64,000 nucleotides of DNA from Streptomyces xiamenensis (GCF_000993785.3 NZ_CP009922.3:3782001-3846000); one strand, 5' to 3'; numbered from the stretch's first letter, positions 25,373-37,689 are shown. A program made the numbers and translations. The notes: generated by a model from the sequence alone, not told the origin.

Positions 25373-26158
25373 ATGGCGGACAACGGAGAGCGCGTCGCAC
25401 TCATCACCGGCGGTACGAGCGGAATCGGCCTCGCGGTGGCCGAGACCCTCGCGGACCGGGGGCACACGGTTTTCCTCTGCTCGCGGAACGCCGACGCGGT
25501 CGCGGAGACCGTCGGCAAGCTGCGGTCCAACGGCGGCCGGGCCGACGGTGTGGCGGCGGACGTCCGCCGCCCACAGGACGTCAAGCGGCTGGTGGCCACC
25601 GCCGTGGAGCGGTACGGGCCCGTCGACATCCTGGTGAACAACGCCGGCCGCAACGGCGGCGGCGTCACCGAGGGCATCAGCGACGAGCTGTGGTACGACG
25701 TCATCGACACCAACCTGAACAGCGTCTTCCTGGTGACCCGGGAGGTGCTCTCGGCCGGGAAGCTGCGCGAGCGCGGCTGGGGCCGGATCATCAACATCGC
25801 CTCCACCGGGGGCAAGCAGGGTGTGGTGCTCGGCGCCCCCTACTCCGCTTCCAAGCACGGCGTCATCGGATTCACCAAGGCCCTGGGCCTGGAACTGGCG
25901 AAGACCGGCATCACGGTCAACGCCGTCTGCCCCGGCTATGTCGAGACCCCGATGGCCCAGCGGGTGCGCGCCGGCTACGCCGCCCACTTCGAGACCACCG
26001 AGGAGGCGATCCTGGAGCGCTTCCAGGGAAAGATCCCGCTCGGCCGCTACTCCACCGCCGAGGAGGTGGCCTCGCTGGTCGGCTATCTGACCACCGACGC
26101 GGCGGCGCCCATGACCGCGCAGGCGATCAACGTCTGCGGCGGCCTCGGGAACTACTGA
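25373..26158 (+). CDS. Type II PKS C9-type ketoreductase (ActIII-like SDR)
   Basis: This 261-residue short-chain dehydrogenase has cofactor motif TGGTSGIGLAVA, NNAG, catalytic Ser/Tyr/Lys in NIASTGGKQGVVLGAPYSASKHG, and the ActIII-family VCPGYVETPMA tail. It reduces the C9 carbonyl of the nascent poly-beta-ketone with NADPH, fixing first-ring cyclisation. The ATG at 25373 (MADNGERVALITGG) follows GAAGGGGCAGGG. It is the first gene of the sugar operon, with RmlA 17 bp downstream. Confidence 0.95.
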   Translation: MADNGERVALITGGTSGIGLAVAETLADRGHTVFLCSRNADAVAETVGKLRSNGGRADGVAADVRRPQDVKRLVATAVERYGPVDILVNNAGRNGGGVTEGISDELWYDVIDTNLNSVFLVTREVLSAGKLRERGWGRIINIASTGGKQGVVLGAPYSASKHGVIGFTKALGLELAKTGITVNAVCPGYVETPMAQRVRAGYAAHFETTEEAILERFQGKIPLGRYSTAEEVASLVGYLTTDAAAPMTAQAINVCGGLGNY

Positions 26159-26175
26159 GGGCCGGGGGTGCGCTG

Positions 26176-27045
26176 GTGAAGGGAATCATCCTGGCGGGTG
26201 GTCACGGCACACGGGTGCACCCGGTCACGCTGGGGGTATCCAAGCAACTCCTGCCGGTCTACGACAAGCCGATGATCTACTACCCGCTGTCGGTGCTGAT
26301 GCTGGCCGGCATCACCGACATCCAGATCATCTCCGCCCCGGACCAACTGCCCGCGTTCCGGCGGCTGCTGGGCGACGGATCACCGCTCGGCATCCGGCTG
26401 AGCTACGCGCGGCAGGACACACCGCGCGGCCTCGCGGACGCCTTCCTGATCTCCGCCGAACACATCGGGGACGACTCCGTCGCCCTGGCGCTGGGCGACA
26501 ACGTCTTCCACGGGGCCGGGTTCGCGGGGGTCCTCCAGGAGGCCACCCGCCAGGTCAAGGGCTGCGTCCTGTTCGGCCACCCGGTGCGCGATCCGGAACG
26601 CTACGGGGTCGGCGAGGTGGACGAGCACGGCAACCTCGTGGCGATCGAGGAGAAACCGGCCAGCCCGCGGACCAATATGGCGATCACCGGGCTCTATCTC
26701 TACGACAACGACGTGGTCGATATCGCCCGGGGCCTCACCCCGTCCGCGCGCGGCGAACTGGAGATCACCGATGTCAACAAGGTGTATCTGGAACGCGGCA
26801 CCGCCCGGCTGATTCCGCTCGGCCGGGGTTTCGCCTGGCTGGACACCGGAACACACGACGCCCTCATGGAAGCCGGGCAGTATGTGCAGGTTCTCCAGCG
26901 CAGACAGGGCGTACGCATCGCCTGCCTGGAGGAAATCGCCTGGCGCATGGGATACATCGGCCGGGAGGACTGCTACCGGCTCGGCAGGCAGTACGCCACA
27001 TCACCGTACGGCCGCTACATCATGGCGATCTCCGAGGCCGGCTGA
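26176..27045 (+). CDS. rmlA: Glucose-1-phosphate thymidylyltransferase
   Basis: This 289-residue nucleotidyltransferase has the GTG start VKGIILAGGHGTRVHPVT and the catalytic region KQLLPVYDKPMIYYPL. It makes dTDP-glucose from glucose-1-phosphate and dTTP, the entry step to all dTDP-deoxysugars. LGDNVFHGAGF and ITDVNKVYL are conserved RmlA segments. Its partner dehydratase (RmlB) is 26 kb away at 52.7 kb. Confidence 0.95.
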   Translation: MKGIILAGGHGTRVHPVTLGVSKQLLPVYDKPMIYYPLSVLMLAGITDIQIISAPDQLPAFRRLLGDGSPLGIRLSYARQDTPRGLADAFLISAEHIGDDSVALALGDNVFHGAGFAGVLQEATRQVKGCVLFGHPVRDPERYGVGEVDEHGNLVAIEEKPASPRTNMAITGLYLYDNDVVDIARGLTPSARGELEITDVNKVYLERGTARLIPLGRGFAWLDTGTHDALMEAGQYVQVLQRRQGVRIACLEEIAWRMGYIGREDCYRLGRQYATSPYGRYIMAISEAG

Positions 27046-27099
27046 ACACCCGGAACATTCCCGTTGCGACCGCATTCCGATGGCGAGGAAAAGAACACG

Positions 27100-28038
27100 A
27101 TGGCAGACATCTATCAGGCCAGCCGGCAGTGGCAGCGGATCAGCCGGGACTGGGTCACCGCCGAGGCCGCCGTCGATCTGACCGACTTCAAATCCGGCCG
27201 GCCCAACCACAAGATATCCCTGTGGGACCCCGGCTCGAACGGCGTCCGCTACCTCAAGACGATGGTCCACAACCTGGCCACCCGGCTGGAGCCCGCCGAC
27301 TGGGATCGGCTGCGCAACACCCGCAACCGGCACGTGGGCCGTCCGCACGCCGTGCGCTGGGAGGGCGAGGACATCTGCCTCGACTACCTCCAGGCCGTCC
27401 TCGAACTCGGCTTCCTCGCCCCGCGCACCGCCCTGGACGGCGCCGCGGTCCTGGAGATCGGCGCCGGCTACGGACGCACCTGCCACACCCTGCTCTCCAA
27501 CCACGACATCGCCTCGTACTGCATCGTCGACCTGCCGACCACCATGCGGTTCAGCAAGCGGTACCTCGCCGAGGTCCTGGACGACGCCCAGTACGCGAAG
27601 ATCCGGTTCGTCACCGTGGACGAGGTGGAGAGCGCGCTCGACGGACAGCGCTTCGATCTCGCCCTCAACATCGACTCGTTCGCCGAGATGCTGCCGCGCA
27701 CCGCCCGCGGCTACCTCGACCTCATCGACCGCTGCTGCACCGCCTTCTACACCAAGAACCCGGTCGGCAAGTACCTGGACCCCTCCCTGGACGGTCGCCC
27801 CGAGGGCGAGGACGAACTGCTGCGGGCGGCCCTGGAGACCGGGCTCATGCGGCAGGTGCTCGACGTCCACGACAGCCGCGCGGTGCGTGCCGCGGTCCCC
27901 GCCTTCCTCACCGCGTACCGGCCGGGCCCCGGCTGGAGCCCGGCCGCCGACGCCTGGGCCGTGCCCTGGAGCTTCTACTGGCAGGTCCTCTACCGCAAGA
28001 ACGGCACCGCGGACCCCACCCCGGCGGGCGCCTCGTGA
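27100..28038 (+). CDS. Putative sugar O-methyltransferase
   Basis: This 312-residue SAM enzyme has the SAM motif VLEIGAGYGRTCHTLL (about 125-140) and acidic motif IVDLPTTM. The long N-terminal region (DFKSGRPNHKISLWDP) is typical of the 'putative sugar O-methyltransferase' family found in deoxysugar operons. It could make a 3-O-methyl-2,6-dideoxyhexose such as an oleandrose-type sugar. The acceptor position is inferred, not seen. It overlaps the next gene (GTGA at 28035-28038). I chose ATG 27100 (MADIYQ) over an upstream TTG. Confidence 0.8.
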   Translation: MADIYQASRQWQRISRDWVTAEAAVDLTDFKSGRPNHKISLWDPGSNGVRYLKTMVHNLATRLEPADWDRLRNTRNRHVGRPHAVRWEGEDICLDYLQAVLELGFLAPRTALDGAAVLEIGAGYGRTCHTLLSNHDIASYCIVDLPTTMRFSKRYLAEVLDDAQYAKIRFVTVDEVESALDGQRFDLALNIDSFAEMLPRTARGYLDLIDRCCTAFYTKNPVGKYLDPSLDGRPEGEDELLRAALETGLMRQVLDVHDSRAVRAAVPAFLTAYRPGPGWSPAADAWAVPWSFYWQVLYRKNGTADPTPAGAS

Positions 28039-29051
28039 CCGCCGCCGGGGACGCGCCGCTGGTGACCGTGCTGGGCGCCTCCGGATATCTCGGCTCCGTG
28101 CTCACCGCCCGGCTCGCCGCCCAGCCGGTCCGGCTGCGCGCCGTGGCCCGCCGTCCCACGCCGGTCCCCCGGCACGCCGCCGCCATCGAGGTGCACACCG
28201 CCGACCTCACCGCACCCGGCGCGCTGGCGCCCGCCGTGGCGGACGCGGACATCGTCCTGCACCTGGGCAAGCACAGCGGCGGCTGGCGCGACGCCGAGCG
28301 GGACCCGGACAGCGAGCGGATCAACGTCGGGGTGATGCGCGACCTCGTCACCGTGCTGCGCGCACGGCGGCCGGCCGGCCCGCCCCCGGTGGTGGTGTTC
28401 GCCGCCACCACCTCGCAGATCGGCCTGCCGCCCGACCACCCCATGGACGGCAGCGAACCCGACCGCCCCGAGACCGCCTACGACCAGCAGAAGCTCGCCG
28501 CCGAGCAGCTGCTGAAGACCGCCACCACCGAGGGCGTCCTGCGCGGGATCAGCCTGCGGCTGCCCACCGTCTTCGGCCGCAGCCCGCTGTCCCCGGTACC
28601 CGACCAGGGCGTGGTGTCCACCATGGTCCGCCGCGCGCTGGCCGGTCAGCCGCTGACCATGTGGCACGACGGCACCGTCAAGCGCGACCTGGTCTACGTC
28701 GAGGACGCGGCCGACGCGTTCACGGCCGCCATGCGCCACCCCACGGGCCTCGCCGGCCGGCACTGGCTGGTGGGCACCGGGCGCCACGACACCCTGGGCG
28801 AGGTCTTCCGGACGGTGGCGGACGCGGTCGCCGCGCGCACCGGACGGCCGCCGGTACCGGTGACCTCCGTTCAGCCGCCCCAGGACGCCCCAGTCATCGA
28901 TTTCCTCAGCACGACGGTCAACCCGGCGCCGTTCCGCACCGCTTCGGGATGGAGCGCGCGCACCGGGCTGCGGGACGCCGTGGACCGCACCGTGGCCGCC
29001 CTGCTCGACGGGAGCGGGGCCACAGGGAAGGAGCCCAGTGTACGGACGTGA
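28035..29051 (+). CDS. NDP-hexose 4-ketoreductase (DnmV/EryBIV-like)
   Basis: This 338-residue extended-SDR protein has NAD(P)-binding motif VTVLGASGYLGSVL. The catalytic tyrosine and lysine lie in PETAYDQQKLAAEQ, and RDLVYVEDAADAF is a further family segment. DnmV-type enzymes reduce the C4 keto group in the last step to a 2,6-dideoxyhexose. Presence of both a 4-ketoreductase and a 4-aminotransferase suggests that two different sugars are made. The start GTG overlaps the previous stop, and the end overlaps the next gene by 14 nt. Confidence 0.88.
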   Translation: MTAAGDAPLVTVLGASGYLGSVLTARLAAQPVRLRAVARRPTPVPRHAAAIEVHTADLTAPGALAPAVADADIVLHLGKHSGGWRDAERDPDSERINVGVMRDLVTVLRARRPAGPPPVVVFAATTSQIGLPPDHPMDGSEPDRPETAYDQQKLAAEQLLKTATTEGVLRGISLRLPTVFGRSPLSPVPDQGVVSTMVRRALAGQPLTMWHDGTVKRDLVYVEDAADAFTAAMRHPTGLAGRHWLVGTGRHDTLGEVFRTVADAVAARTGRPPVPVTSVQPPQDAPVIDFLSTTVNPAPFRTASGWSARTGLRDAVDRTVAALLDGSGATGKEPSVRT

Positions 29052-29763
29052 AGTCGCCGAGATCCACGACGACCTGAACAGCAGCCGGGGCAAGGACTAC
29101 CGGTCGGAAGCCGAGTACCTCGCCGAAGTCGTCCGCCGCCACCGGCCGGGAGCCCGCTCCCTGCTCGACGTCGGCTGCGGCGCGGGCGGCCACCTGGAGC
29201 ACTTCGCCGAGCTCTTCGAGCACGTCGAGGGCCTGGAGTTGTCCCAGGACATGCTCGCCGCCGCACACGCCAAACTGCCCGCCGTGCCGCTGCACCCCGG
29301 TGACATGCGCGACTTCCGCCTGGAGCGGCGGTTCGACGCGGTCGTCTGCCTGTTCGGCTCGGTCGGCCACACCCGCACCGAGGACGAACTGCGCGACACC
29401 TTCGCCTGCTTCGCCCGGCACCTCACCCCGGGCGGCGTCATCCTCGTCGAACCGTGGTGGTTCCGGGACCGGTTCCTGGACGGCTACGTCTCGGGCGACG
29501 TGGTGAAGACGGGCAGCCGCACCATCGCCCGGGTCTCCCACACCGTCGGCTCCGGGGACTCCTCCACCATGCGGGTGCACTTCCTGGTCGCCGACCGGGA
29601 GAACGGGGTGCGGCACTTCGAGGAGACCTACGAGCACCGGCTCTTCCGCCGGGACCAGTACGCGTCCGCCTTCGCCGCGGCCGGCCTGGAGGCCCGGTAC
29701 ACCGAGGACGTCCAGGGCGGCCGGGGCCTCTTCGCCGCCGTCGTGCGCGAGGAGCGATCGTGA
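29038..29763 (+). CDS. dTDP-aminosugar N,N-dimethyltransferase (DesVI/TylM1-like)
   Basis: This 241-residue SAM enzyme has motif [16 protein letters not shown] (about 42-57) and the DesVI-family segments [32 protein letters not shown] and [10 protein letters not shown]. The family converts the sugar amine to a dimethylamine in two steps. It lies directly before a DnrJ-type 3-aminotransferase, overlapping it by four bases. A 3-dimethylamino sugar (rhodosamine- or angolosamine-like) is the simplest reading, but it could act on a 4-amino sugar too. Confidence 0.92.
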   Translation: MYGREVAEIHDDLNSSRGKDYRSEAEYLAEVVRRHRPGARSLLDVGCGAGGHLEHFAELFEHVEGLELSQDMLAAAHAKLPAVPLHPGDMRDFRLERRFDAVVCLFGSVGHTRTEDELRDTFACFARHLTPGGVILVEPWWFRDRFLDGYVSGDVVKTGSRTIARVSHTVGSGDSSTMRVHFLVADRENGVRHFEETYEHRLFRRDQYASAFAAAGLEARYTEDVQGGRGLFAAVVREERS

Positions 29764-30869
29764 CCATTCGAGTGTGGGACTACCTGGCCGAGTACGAGAA
29801 GGAACGCGAGGACATCCTCGACGCGGTGAACACCGTGTTCGCCTCCGGCCGCCTGGTGATGGGCGACAGCGTGCGCGGCTTCGAGGAGGAGTTCGCCGCC
29901 TATCACGGCACCGCGCACTGCGTCGGCCTCGACAACGGCACCAACGCCATCAAACTCGGCCTCCAGGCCCTGGGCGTGGGGCCGGGCGACGAGGTGATCA
30001 CCGTGTCCAACACGGCCGCGCCCACCATCGTCGCCATCGACTCGGTCGGCGCCACACCGGTGTTCGTCGATGTCCGCGAGCAGGACTTCCTCATGGACAC
30101 CACCCAGGTCGCGGCGGCCGTCACCGACCGCACCCGCGCCCTGCTGCCGGTCCATCTGTACGGCCAGTGCGTCGAGATGGGCCCGCTGCGCGCGCTGGCC
30201 CGCGAGCACGGACTGCGCATCCTGGAGGACTGCGCCCAGGCCCACGGGGCACGCCACCACGGTGCCCTCGCCGGCACCTTGGGCGACGCCGCCGCCTTCT
30301 CCTTCTACCCCACCAAGGTGCTGGGCGCCTACGGCGACGGCGGCGCCACCGTCACCGCCAGCGACGAGGTGGCCGAGCGGCTGCGGCGGCTGCGGTACTA
30401 CGGCATGGCGGACCGCTACTACGTGGTGCAGACCCCCGCCCACAACAGCCGGCTTGACGAGGTGCACGCCGAGATCCTGCGCCGCAAGCTGCGCCGCCTC
30501 GACACCTACATCGCCGACCGCCGCGCCGTCGCCCGGCGTTACGCGGAAGGGCTGGCCGACACAGGTCTGACGCTGCCCCGGCTCGCCGAGGGCAACGACC
30601 ACGTCCACTACGTCTACGTCGTGCGGCATCCGCGGCGCGACGCCGTCCTCGAAGGGCTGCGCGCCCACGGCATCGAGCTGAACATCAGCTATCCGTGGCC
30701 GGTGCACACCATGTCCGGGTTCGCGCACCTCGGCTACCGGCGGGGCGACCTGCCGGTCACCGAGCGGCTGGCCGGGGAGATCTTCTCCCTGCCGATGTAT
30801 CCCTCGCTCCCGGCCGGGATCCAGGAGAAGACCATCAGCGCGCTGCGGGAAGTCCTCGGCGCGCTGTGA
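29760..30869 (+). CDS. NDP-hexose 3-aminotransferase (DnrJ/DesV type)
   Basis: This 369-residue DegT/DnrJ/EryC1 PLP enzyme has its lysine in [17 protein letters not shown] (residue about 185). The N-terminal [39 protein letters not shown] and [15 protein letters not shown] match the daunosamine aminotransferase closely. It installs an amino group at C3 of a keto-deoxysugar using glutamate. It overlaps the N-methyltransferase gene. Confidence 0.93.
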   Translation: MTIRVWDYLAEYEKEREDILDAVNTVFASGRLVMGDSVRGFEEEFAAYHGTAHCVGLDNGTNAIKLGLQALGVGPGDEVITVSNTAAPTIVAIDSVGATPVFVDVREQDFLMDTTQVAAAVTDRTRALLPVHLYGQCVEMGPLRALAREHGLRILEDCAQAHGARHHGALAGTLGDAAAFSFYPTKVLGAYGDGGATVTASDEVAERLRRLRYYGMADRYYVVQTPAHNSRLDEVHAEILRRKLRRLDTYIADRRAVARRYAEGLADTGLTLPRLAEGNDHVHYVYVVRHPRRDAVLEGLRAHGIELNISYPWPVHTMSGFAHLGYRRGDLPVTERLAGEIFSLPMYPSLPAGIQEKTISALREVLGAL

Positions 30870-30894
30870 GCGGTTCGAGCCGAAGGGAGATCAG

Positions 30895-31494
30895 GTGAAG
30901 GCGGAAGAGCTCGCGGTCGAGGGTGCGCTGGTGTTCACCCCGCAGGTGTTCCCCGACCAGCGCGGACTGTTCGTGTCCCCGTACCAGCAGGAGGCGTTCA
31001 CCCAGGCGCACGGGGCGCCGCTGTTCCGGGTGGCGCAGACCAATCACAGCAGATCGCGGCGCGGCGTGGTGCGCGGCGTCCACTACACCCTGACCCCGCC
31101 CGGCACCGCGAAGTACGTGTACTGCGCGGCGGGTGAGGCGATCGACATCGTCGTGGACATCCGGGTGGGCTCGCCCACCTTCGGCCGCTGGGACGCCGTG
31201 CGGGTCAACCCGCGCGAGTTCCGTGCCGTGTACTTCCCCGTCGGGGTCGGCCACGCGTTCATCGCGCTGGCGGACGACACCGTCATGTCGTACATGCTGG
31301 CCGCCCCGTACGTCGCCGAGTACGAGCTGGGCCTGTCGGTGCTGGACACGGAACTGGGACTGCCCATCCCGCCCGACATCGAGCCCGTCCTGTCCGAACG
31401 GGACGCCGCCGCCCCCACCCTGGCCGAGGCGGCCGAGGCCGGGCTGCTGCCCCGCTACGAGGAGTGCCTGGCCCTCGAAAGGAATCTCGCATGA
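30895..31494 (+). CDS. dTDP-4-keto-6-deoxyhexose 3,5-/5-epimerase (RmlC/DnmU-like)
   Basis: This 199-residue cupin has the RmlC segments DQRGLFVSPYQQEAF, QTNHSRSRRGVVRGVHYT (catalytic His region) and FPVGVGHAFIAL. It inverts C5, or C3 and C5, taking the sugar towards the L series. The GTG start follows AAGGGAGATCAG. It overlaps the 2,3-dehydratase (ATGA at 31491). Confidence 0.9.
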   Translation: MKAEELAVEGALVFTPQVFPDQRGLFVSPYQQEAFTQAHGAPLFRVAQTNHSRSRRGVVRGVHYTLTPPGTAKYVYCAAGEAIDIVVDIRVGSPTFGRWDAVRVNPREFRAVYFPVGVGHAFIALADDTVMSYMLAAPYVAEYELGLSVLDTELGLPIPPDIEPVLSERDAAAPTLAEAAEAGLLPRYEECLALERNLA

Positions 31495-32900
31495 CCTCCG
31501 TGACGGCGGTGTACGAGCGGGCCGGCCGGTCGTTCACCGCCTCGGCGCTCGCCCCGGCCGCGGCCGACCGCCGGTTCTGGCCGTGGTGGCGGCAGCGGTC
31601 CCGCTCGCACCGCTTCGACGTGACACCGATCCCCTTCGGGGAGCTCGTCGACTGGCGGTTCGACCCGGCAACGGGCAACCTCGGGCACACCAGCGGGAAG
31701 TTCTTCACCATCGAGGGCCTGCGGGTGCGCAGCGACCACGGGCCGGTGCGGGAGTGGGACCAGCCCATCATCCATCAGCCGGAGATCGGCATCCTGGGCA
31801 TCCTGGTCAAGGAGTTCGACGGTGTCCCGCACTGCCTGATGCAGGCCAAGATGGAGCCCGGCAACATCAACACCCTCCAGCTGTCGCCCACCGTCCAGGC
31901 GACCCGCAGCAACTACACCCGGGTGCACCGGGGCGGCCGGACCCGCTATCTGGAGCACTTCGTCGGCGAGGAGCGCGGCCGGGTCCTGGTCGACGTCCTC
32001 CAGTCCGAACAGGGCTCCTGGTTCTACCGCAAGCGCAACCGCAACATGGTCGTGGAGGTCACCGGAGACATCCCGGTGCACGACGACTTCCGGTGGCTCG
32101 CGCTGCGTGACGTGCTCGATCTGCTGCACACCGACAACATCGTGAACATGGACGCGCGCACGGTGCTGTCCTGCATGCCCTTCGCCGCACCCGGCGGCGA
32201 CAGCGGTTCGCGCCACGCCCCGCCGGAGTTCCGCGCGGCGCTGGCCCGCTCCCTGGACCCGGCGGCCGGATCCGCGCACGATCTGACCGAACTCCTGAGC
32301 TGGTTCACCGGCGAACGGACCCGGCACGAGATGACGGCCCGGCTGATCCCGGCCGCCGGCATCAGCGGCTGGCGGCGCACCCCGCACGAGATCGCCCACG
32401 AGGAGGGCAAGCACTTCCGGGTGATCGGGGTCCGGGTCGAGGCGAGTTCGCGGGAGGTGCCCTCCTGGCGGCAGCCGCTGCTGGAACCGGTGGGCCGCGG
32501 TGTCATCGCGTTCCTCGCCAAGCGGATCGACGGGGTGGCGCATGTGCTCACGCACGCCCGCGTCGAGCCAGGATTCGTCGACACCGTCGAACTCGGCCCC
32601 ACCGTCCAGCTCCTGCGGGAGAACTACACCGGCCTCCCGCAGCCCCGTTACCTCGACGACGTCCTGGGCGCCGACCCCTCCCGCATCCGCTTCGACGCGC
32701 TGCTCTCGGAGGAGGGCGGACGCTTCCTCGACGCCCAGAACCGCTATCTGGTGGTCGAGGTGGACGAGGACTTCCCGGCGCACTGCCCGCAGGACTACCG
32801 CTGGGTGACCCTGGGGCAGCTGAGCGGGCTGCTGCGGCACAGCCACTACCTGAGCGTGCAGGCACGCACTCTCGTCGCCTGTCTGCACAGTCTCTGGTGA
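31491..32900 (+). CDS. NDP-hexose 2,3-dehydratase (TylX3/DnmT-like)
   Basis: The 469-residue protein is built of two related halves, each with an EVSSREV/REW...QP...G and T...YTRVH/YTGLP pattern. For example, LQLSPTVQATRSNYTRVHRGGR in the first half parallels ELGPTVQLLRENYTGLPQPRY in the second. This duplicated architecture is diagnostic of the 2,3-dehydratase family, which removes the C2 hydroxyl to give a 3,4-diketo-2,6-dideoxy intermediate. With the downstream 3-ketoreductase it forms the standard 2-deoxygenation pair. Confidence 0.93.
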   Translation: MTSVTAVYERAGRSFTASALAPAAADRRFWPWWRQRSRSHRFDVTPIPFGELVDWRFDPATGNLGHTSGKFFTIEGLRVRSDHGPVREWDQPIIHQPEIGILGILVKEFDGVPHCLMQAKMEPGNINTLQLSPTVQATRSNYTRVHRGGRTRYLEHFVGEERGRVLVDVLQSEQGSWFYRKRNRNMVVEVTGDIPVHDDFRWLALRDVLDLLHTDNIVNMDARTVLSCMPFAAPGGDSGSRHAPPEFRAALARSLDPAAGSAHDLTELLSWFTGERTRHEMTARLIPAAGISGWRRTPHEIAHEEGKHFRVIGVRVEASSREVPSWRQPLLEPVGRGVIAFLAKRIDGVAHVLTHARVEPGFVDTVELGPTVQLLRENYTGLPQPRYLDDVLGADPSRIRFDALLSEEGGRFLDAQNRYLVVEVDEDFPAHCPQDYRWVTLGQLSGLLRHSHYLSVQARTLVACLHSLW

Positions 32901-32913
32901 AAGGAAGTACCGC

Positions 32914-33891
32914 ATGCACGTGGTCCGCATGGGAGTCCTGGGGTGCGCGAGCATCGCGTTCCGCCGGGTCCTGCCGGCGATGCAGGAGGCCAAGGGCATC
33001 GAACTGAGGGCGGTGGCCAGCCGCGACCCGGCCAAGGCCCGCGTCTTCGCCGAGCACTTCGGCTGCGCGGCGGCCGCCGGATACGAGGACCTGCTGGCGC
33101 GCGAGGACATCGACGCGGTGTACGTGCCACTGCCCACCGGCCTGCACGCGTACTGGGTCAGCCGCGCGCTGGAGGCCGGCAAGCACGTCCTGTCGGAGAA
33201 ACCCCTCACCTGGGACCGCTCCACCGCGCTCGACCTCGTGGACCAGGCCCAGAAGGCCGGGCTGTGGCTGATGGAGAACTACATGTTCCTCCACCACAGC
33301 CAGCACGAGACGGTGCGCGGGCTCGTCGCCGAAGGCCGGATCGGCGCCCCCCGGGTGTTCTCCGCCAGCTTCGGCATCCCCCCGCTGGCCCCGGCCGATG
33401 TGCGCTACGACCCCGGACTGGGCGGCGGTGCCCTGCTGGACGTGGGCGTCTACCCGATCCGGGCCGCCTCCTACTTCCTGGGCCCCGAACTGGATGTCAT
33501 CGGCTCGGTGCTGCGGCTGCACCCGGACCGGGGTGTCGATGTGGCGGGGCACATCCTGCTGGCCACCCCGGCGGGGGTCACCGCCGAACTCTCCTTCGGC
33601 TTCGAGCACTCCTACCGGTCCTGGTACGGACTGTGGGGCGACCGCGGCCGGCTCACCCTGGACCGGGCGTTCACCCCGCCACCGGCCCGGCAGCCGCTGA
33701 TCCGCATCGAGTCGCAGGACCACGCGGAGGAGCTGACTCTGCCGGCCGACCACCAGTTCAAGAACATCGCCGAGTTCTTCGCCCGCTCCATCCTCACGGG
33801 CGCGCACTACGAACCCCAGGCTCGCGCCATCACCCACCAGGCCGAGCTCGTCGACCGGGTGCGCTCGAACGCGGTACGGGTCACCGCCTGA
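32914..33891 (+). CDS. NDP-hexose 3-ketoreductase (Gfo/Idh/MocA family)
   Basis: This 325-residue oxidoreductase has Rossmann motif MGVLGCASIAFRRVLPAM and catalytic EKPLTWD (about 95). The C-terminal half contains GGGALLDVGVYPIRAA. It resembles TylC1/UrdT/KijD10-type enzymes that reduce the unstable 3-keto group after 2,3-dehydration. It ends the sugar operon; a strong terminator follows 17 bp downstream. Confidence 0.92.
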   Translation: MHVVRMGVLGCASIAFRRVLPAMQEAKGIELRAVASRDPAKARVFAEHFGCAAAAGYEDLLAREDIDAVYVPLPTGLHAYWVSRALEAGKHVLSEKPLTWDRSTALDLVDQAQKAGLWLMENYMFLHHSQHETVRGLVAEGRIGAPRVFSASFGIPPLAPADVRYDPGLGGGALLDVGVYPIRAASYFLGPELDVIGSVLRLHPDRGVDVAGHILLATPAGVTAELSFGFEHSYRSWYGLWGDRGRLTLDRAFTPPPARQPLIRIESQDHAEELTLPADHQFKNIAEFFARSILTGAHYEPQARAITHQAELVDRVRSNAVRVTA

Positions 33892-33907
33892 CCGCGCGCG
33901 GCGCGCG

Positions 33908-33942
33908 GCCCCGCCGGCCCGGCACCACCGGGCCGGCGGGGC
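33908..33942. terminator. Strong bidirectional terminator at the end of the sugar operon
   Basis: A perfect 15-bp stem (33908-33922 with 33928-33942) with a 5-nt loop separates the convergent 3-ketoreductase and glycosyltransferase genes. Confidence 0.85.
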
Positions 33943-33951
33943 TCCCCGGGT

Positions 33952-34986
33952 TCATCCGGCGGCCAGGCCCTCCAGCTCGGCGACCATCTCGTACGGCGTG
34001 GGCAGCGCGGCGATCTCCTGACGCAGGGCCGCGGCCCGCTCCGCGTAGGCCGGATCGGCGAGGATCTCCCGGCAGCTCTCGGCGATGACCTCGCCCGGGT
34101 CCTCTTGCGGCCGGTCGTCCGGCACCACCGTGCGGGCGCCGCCGAAACCGGTGAACGCGCGGGCGATCTCCTTCGCGTAGTTGTTCTCGGGGGTGATGAG
34201 CTGCGGTGTCCCCGCGGCGGCCCCGGTCATGGCGGTGGCCGCGCCGCCGTGGTGCACCATCAGATCGCAGGTGGGGGCCACCACGTCCAGCGGCAGCCAG
34301 CCGACCCGGACATCGCCGAGTTCCGTGCCGAACTGCTCGGCCGCCCCGGGGGGCGCCGCGACCAGCACCTCGGCCCCGGTCAGCCGCAGCCCGTCCACCA
34401 GCCGCCGCGTGGAGTCGCCGGTGTTGCGCAGCTTGGCAGCGCGGGTCCCGGCGGTGATCAGCACCCGGGGGCGCCCCTTGGGCCGGGTGTACATCCACGG
34501 TTCGAGGCGCAGCTGGCGGTTGCGGGGAACCCAGCGCATGGGCCGGGCGCCCGGGGTGGGCGAGGGCCGCAGGGCCGGCGGGCACACATCGATGAACAGG
34601 GCGTGCTCCGGCGGCGCGTCCAGGCCCACGCGCTCCAGCAGCTCGGGGAGCGCGGGCTCCGGGCGCAGCGGCACGATGTCCCAGTACTGGCGTACGTAGG
34701 GAACGCCCAGATGCGCGGCGAGCAGCCCGGGAACGTAGGACAGGCCGCCCACCACCACATCGGGCGTCCAGTCCCGGGAGAGGTCCAGCAGCGCGTCCAG
34801 CCGGGCCGCGGCCTCCCCGGGATGGGGGACCGGGACCGCGGGGACACCGATGGCCTCGGCGGCCTCCAGCACCGGCTCGTCGACGGTGAGCAGGACGTCG
34901 TGTCCCGCGGTGCGCGCGGCCGTGGCGAGCGGGGCCATGGAGAAGACGGTCGAGTGGCTTCCCCCGGCGGTGAACAGAAATTTCAT
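33952..34986 (-). CDS. Glycosyltransferase 1 (antibiotic GT, short N-terminal domain)
   Basis: This 344-residue GT-B enzyme is of the EryCIII/DUF1205 class. It has the N-terminal [20 protein letters not shown], acceptor-side VCPPALRPS...RWVPRN, and the nucleotide-sugar site [17 protein letters not shown]...[15 protein letters not shown]. Compared with the second GT (58.7 kb) it lacks about 40 residues after [11 protein letters not shown], within the acceptor-binding domain, yet the frame is intact. It probably attaches one of the deoxysugars to the aglycone. A degenerate StrR-type box and a large hairpin precede it. Confidence 0.88.
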   Translation of the reverse strand: MKFLFTAGGSHSTVFSMAPLATAARTAGHDVLLTVDEPVLEAAEAIGVPAVPVPHPGEAAARLDALLDLSRDWTPDVVVGGLSYVPGLLAAHLGVPYVRQYWDIVPLRPEPALPELLERVGLDAPPEHALFIDVCPPALRPSPTPGARPMRWVPRNRQLRLEPWMYTRPKGRPRVLITAGTRAAKLRNTGDSTRRLVDGLRLTGAEVLVAAPPGAAEQFGTELGDVRVGWLPLDVVAPTCDLMVHHGGAATAMTGAAAGTPQLITPENNYAKEIARAFTGFGGARTVVPDDRPQEDPGEVIAESCREILADPAYAERAAALRQEIAALPTPYEMVAELEGLAAG

Positions 34987-35121
34987 GGCGAGGCATTCGC
35001 TTCCCGTGAGACGGCGGGCCGATGTCGCGGCGCTTCGCATCGTCCCCGACCACGCCGTCCGTTCGCCATCCTCACCGTTCGCGCCGGGAGGGAGCCGGCG
35101 GCGGGAAGGCCGCCGGCCCCG

Positions 35122-35151
35122 GTTCAACCGCACGGGGGGAGACAGTCGAAC
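35122..35151. promoter_or_regulatory. Degenerate StrR-type operator upstream of glycosyltransferase 1
   Basis: GTTCAACCG (35122-35130) and a perfect CAGTCGAAC half (35143-35151) are 12 bp apart; the StrR consensus is GTTCGACTG-N11-CAGTCGAAC. The site is inside a larger imperfect palindrome (about 35109-35163) that can also fold as the terminator of the upstream UvrA-like gene. Confidence 0.55.
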
Positions 35152-35179
35152 GGGGCCGGCGGGGCTGGTGGGGGCGCCG

Positions 35180-37570
<2,391 letters not shown>

Positions 37571-37689
37571 CGTCTCTCCATCCATCGGTGCGGTCGCCCA
37601 CGCCGCTCCCGTCGCGGCGGCGCCCCGGTGCGCCCGGGGCCGGGTGCTCCCCGGTCGGGGTGGGCCGCCCGGCCCCGGGGGCTCGGACC

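Noticed and set aside
25690..26175. In-frame upstream extension of the RmlA gene into KR
   Set aside because: The extension reads KR sequence in the wrong frame. RmlA begins at the GTG at 26176, directly at its conserved GIILAGG motif.
26176..33891. A complete lomaiviticin or kinamycin-type cluster
   Set aside because: Starter and sugar logic is similar, but no hydrazine/diazo-forming, glutamine-synthetase-like or ring-contraction genes are seen in the window, so naming the product would go beyond the sequence.
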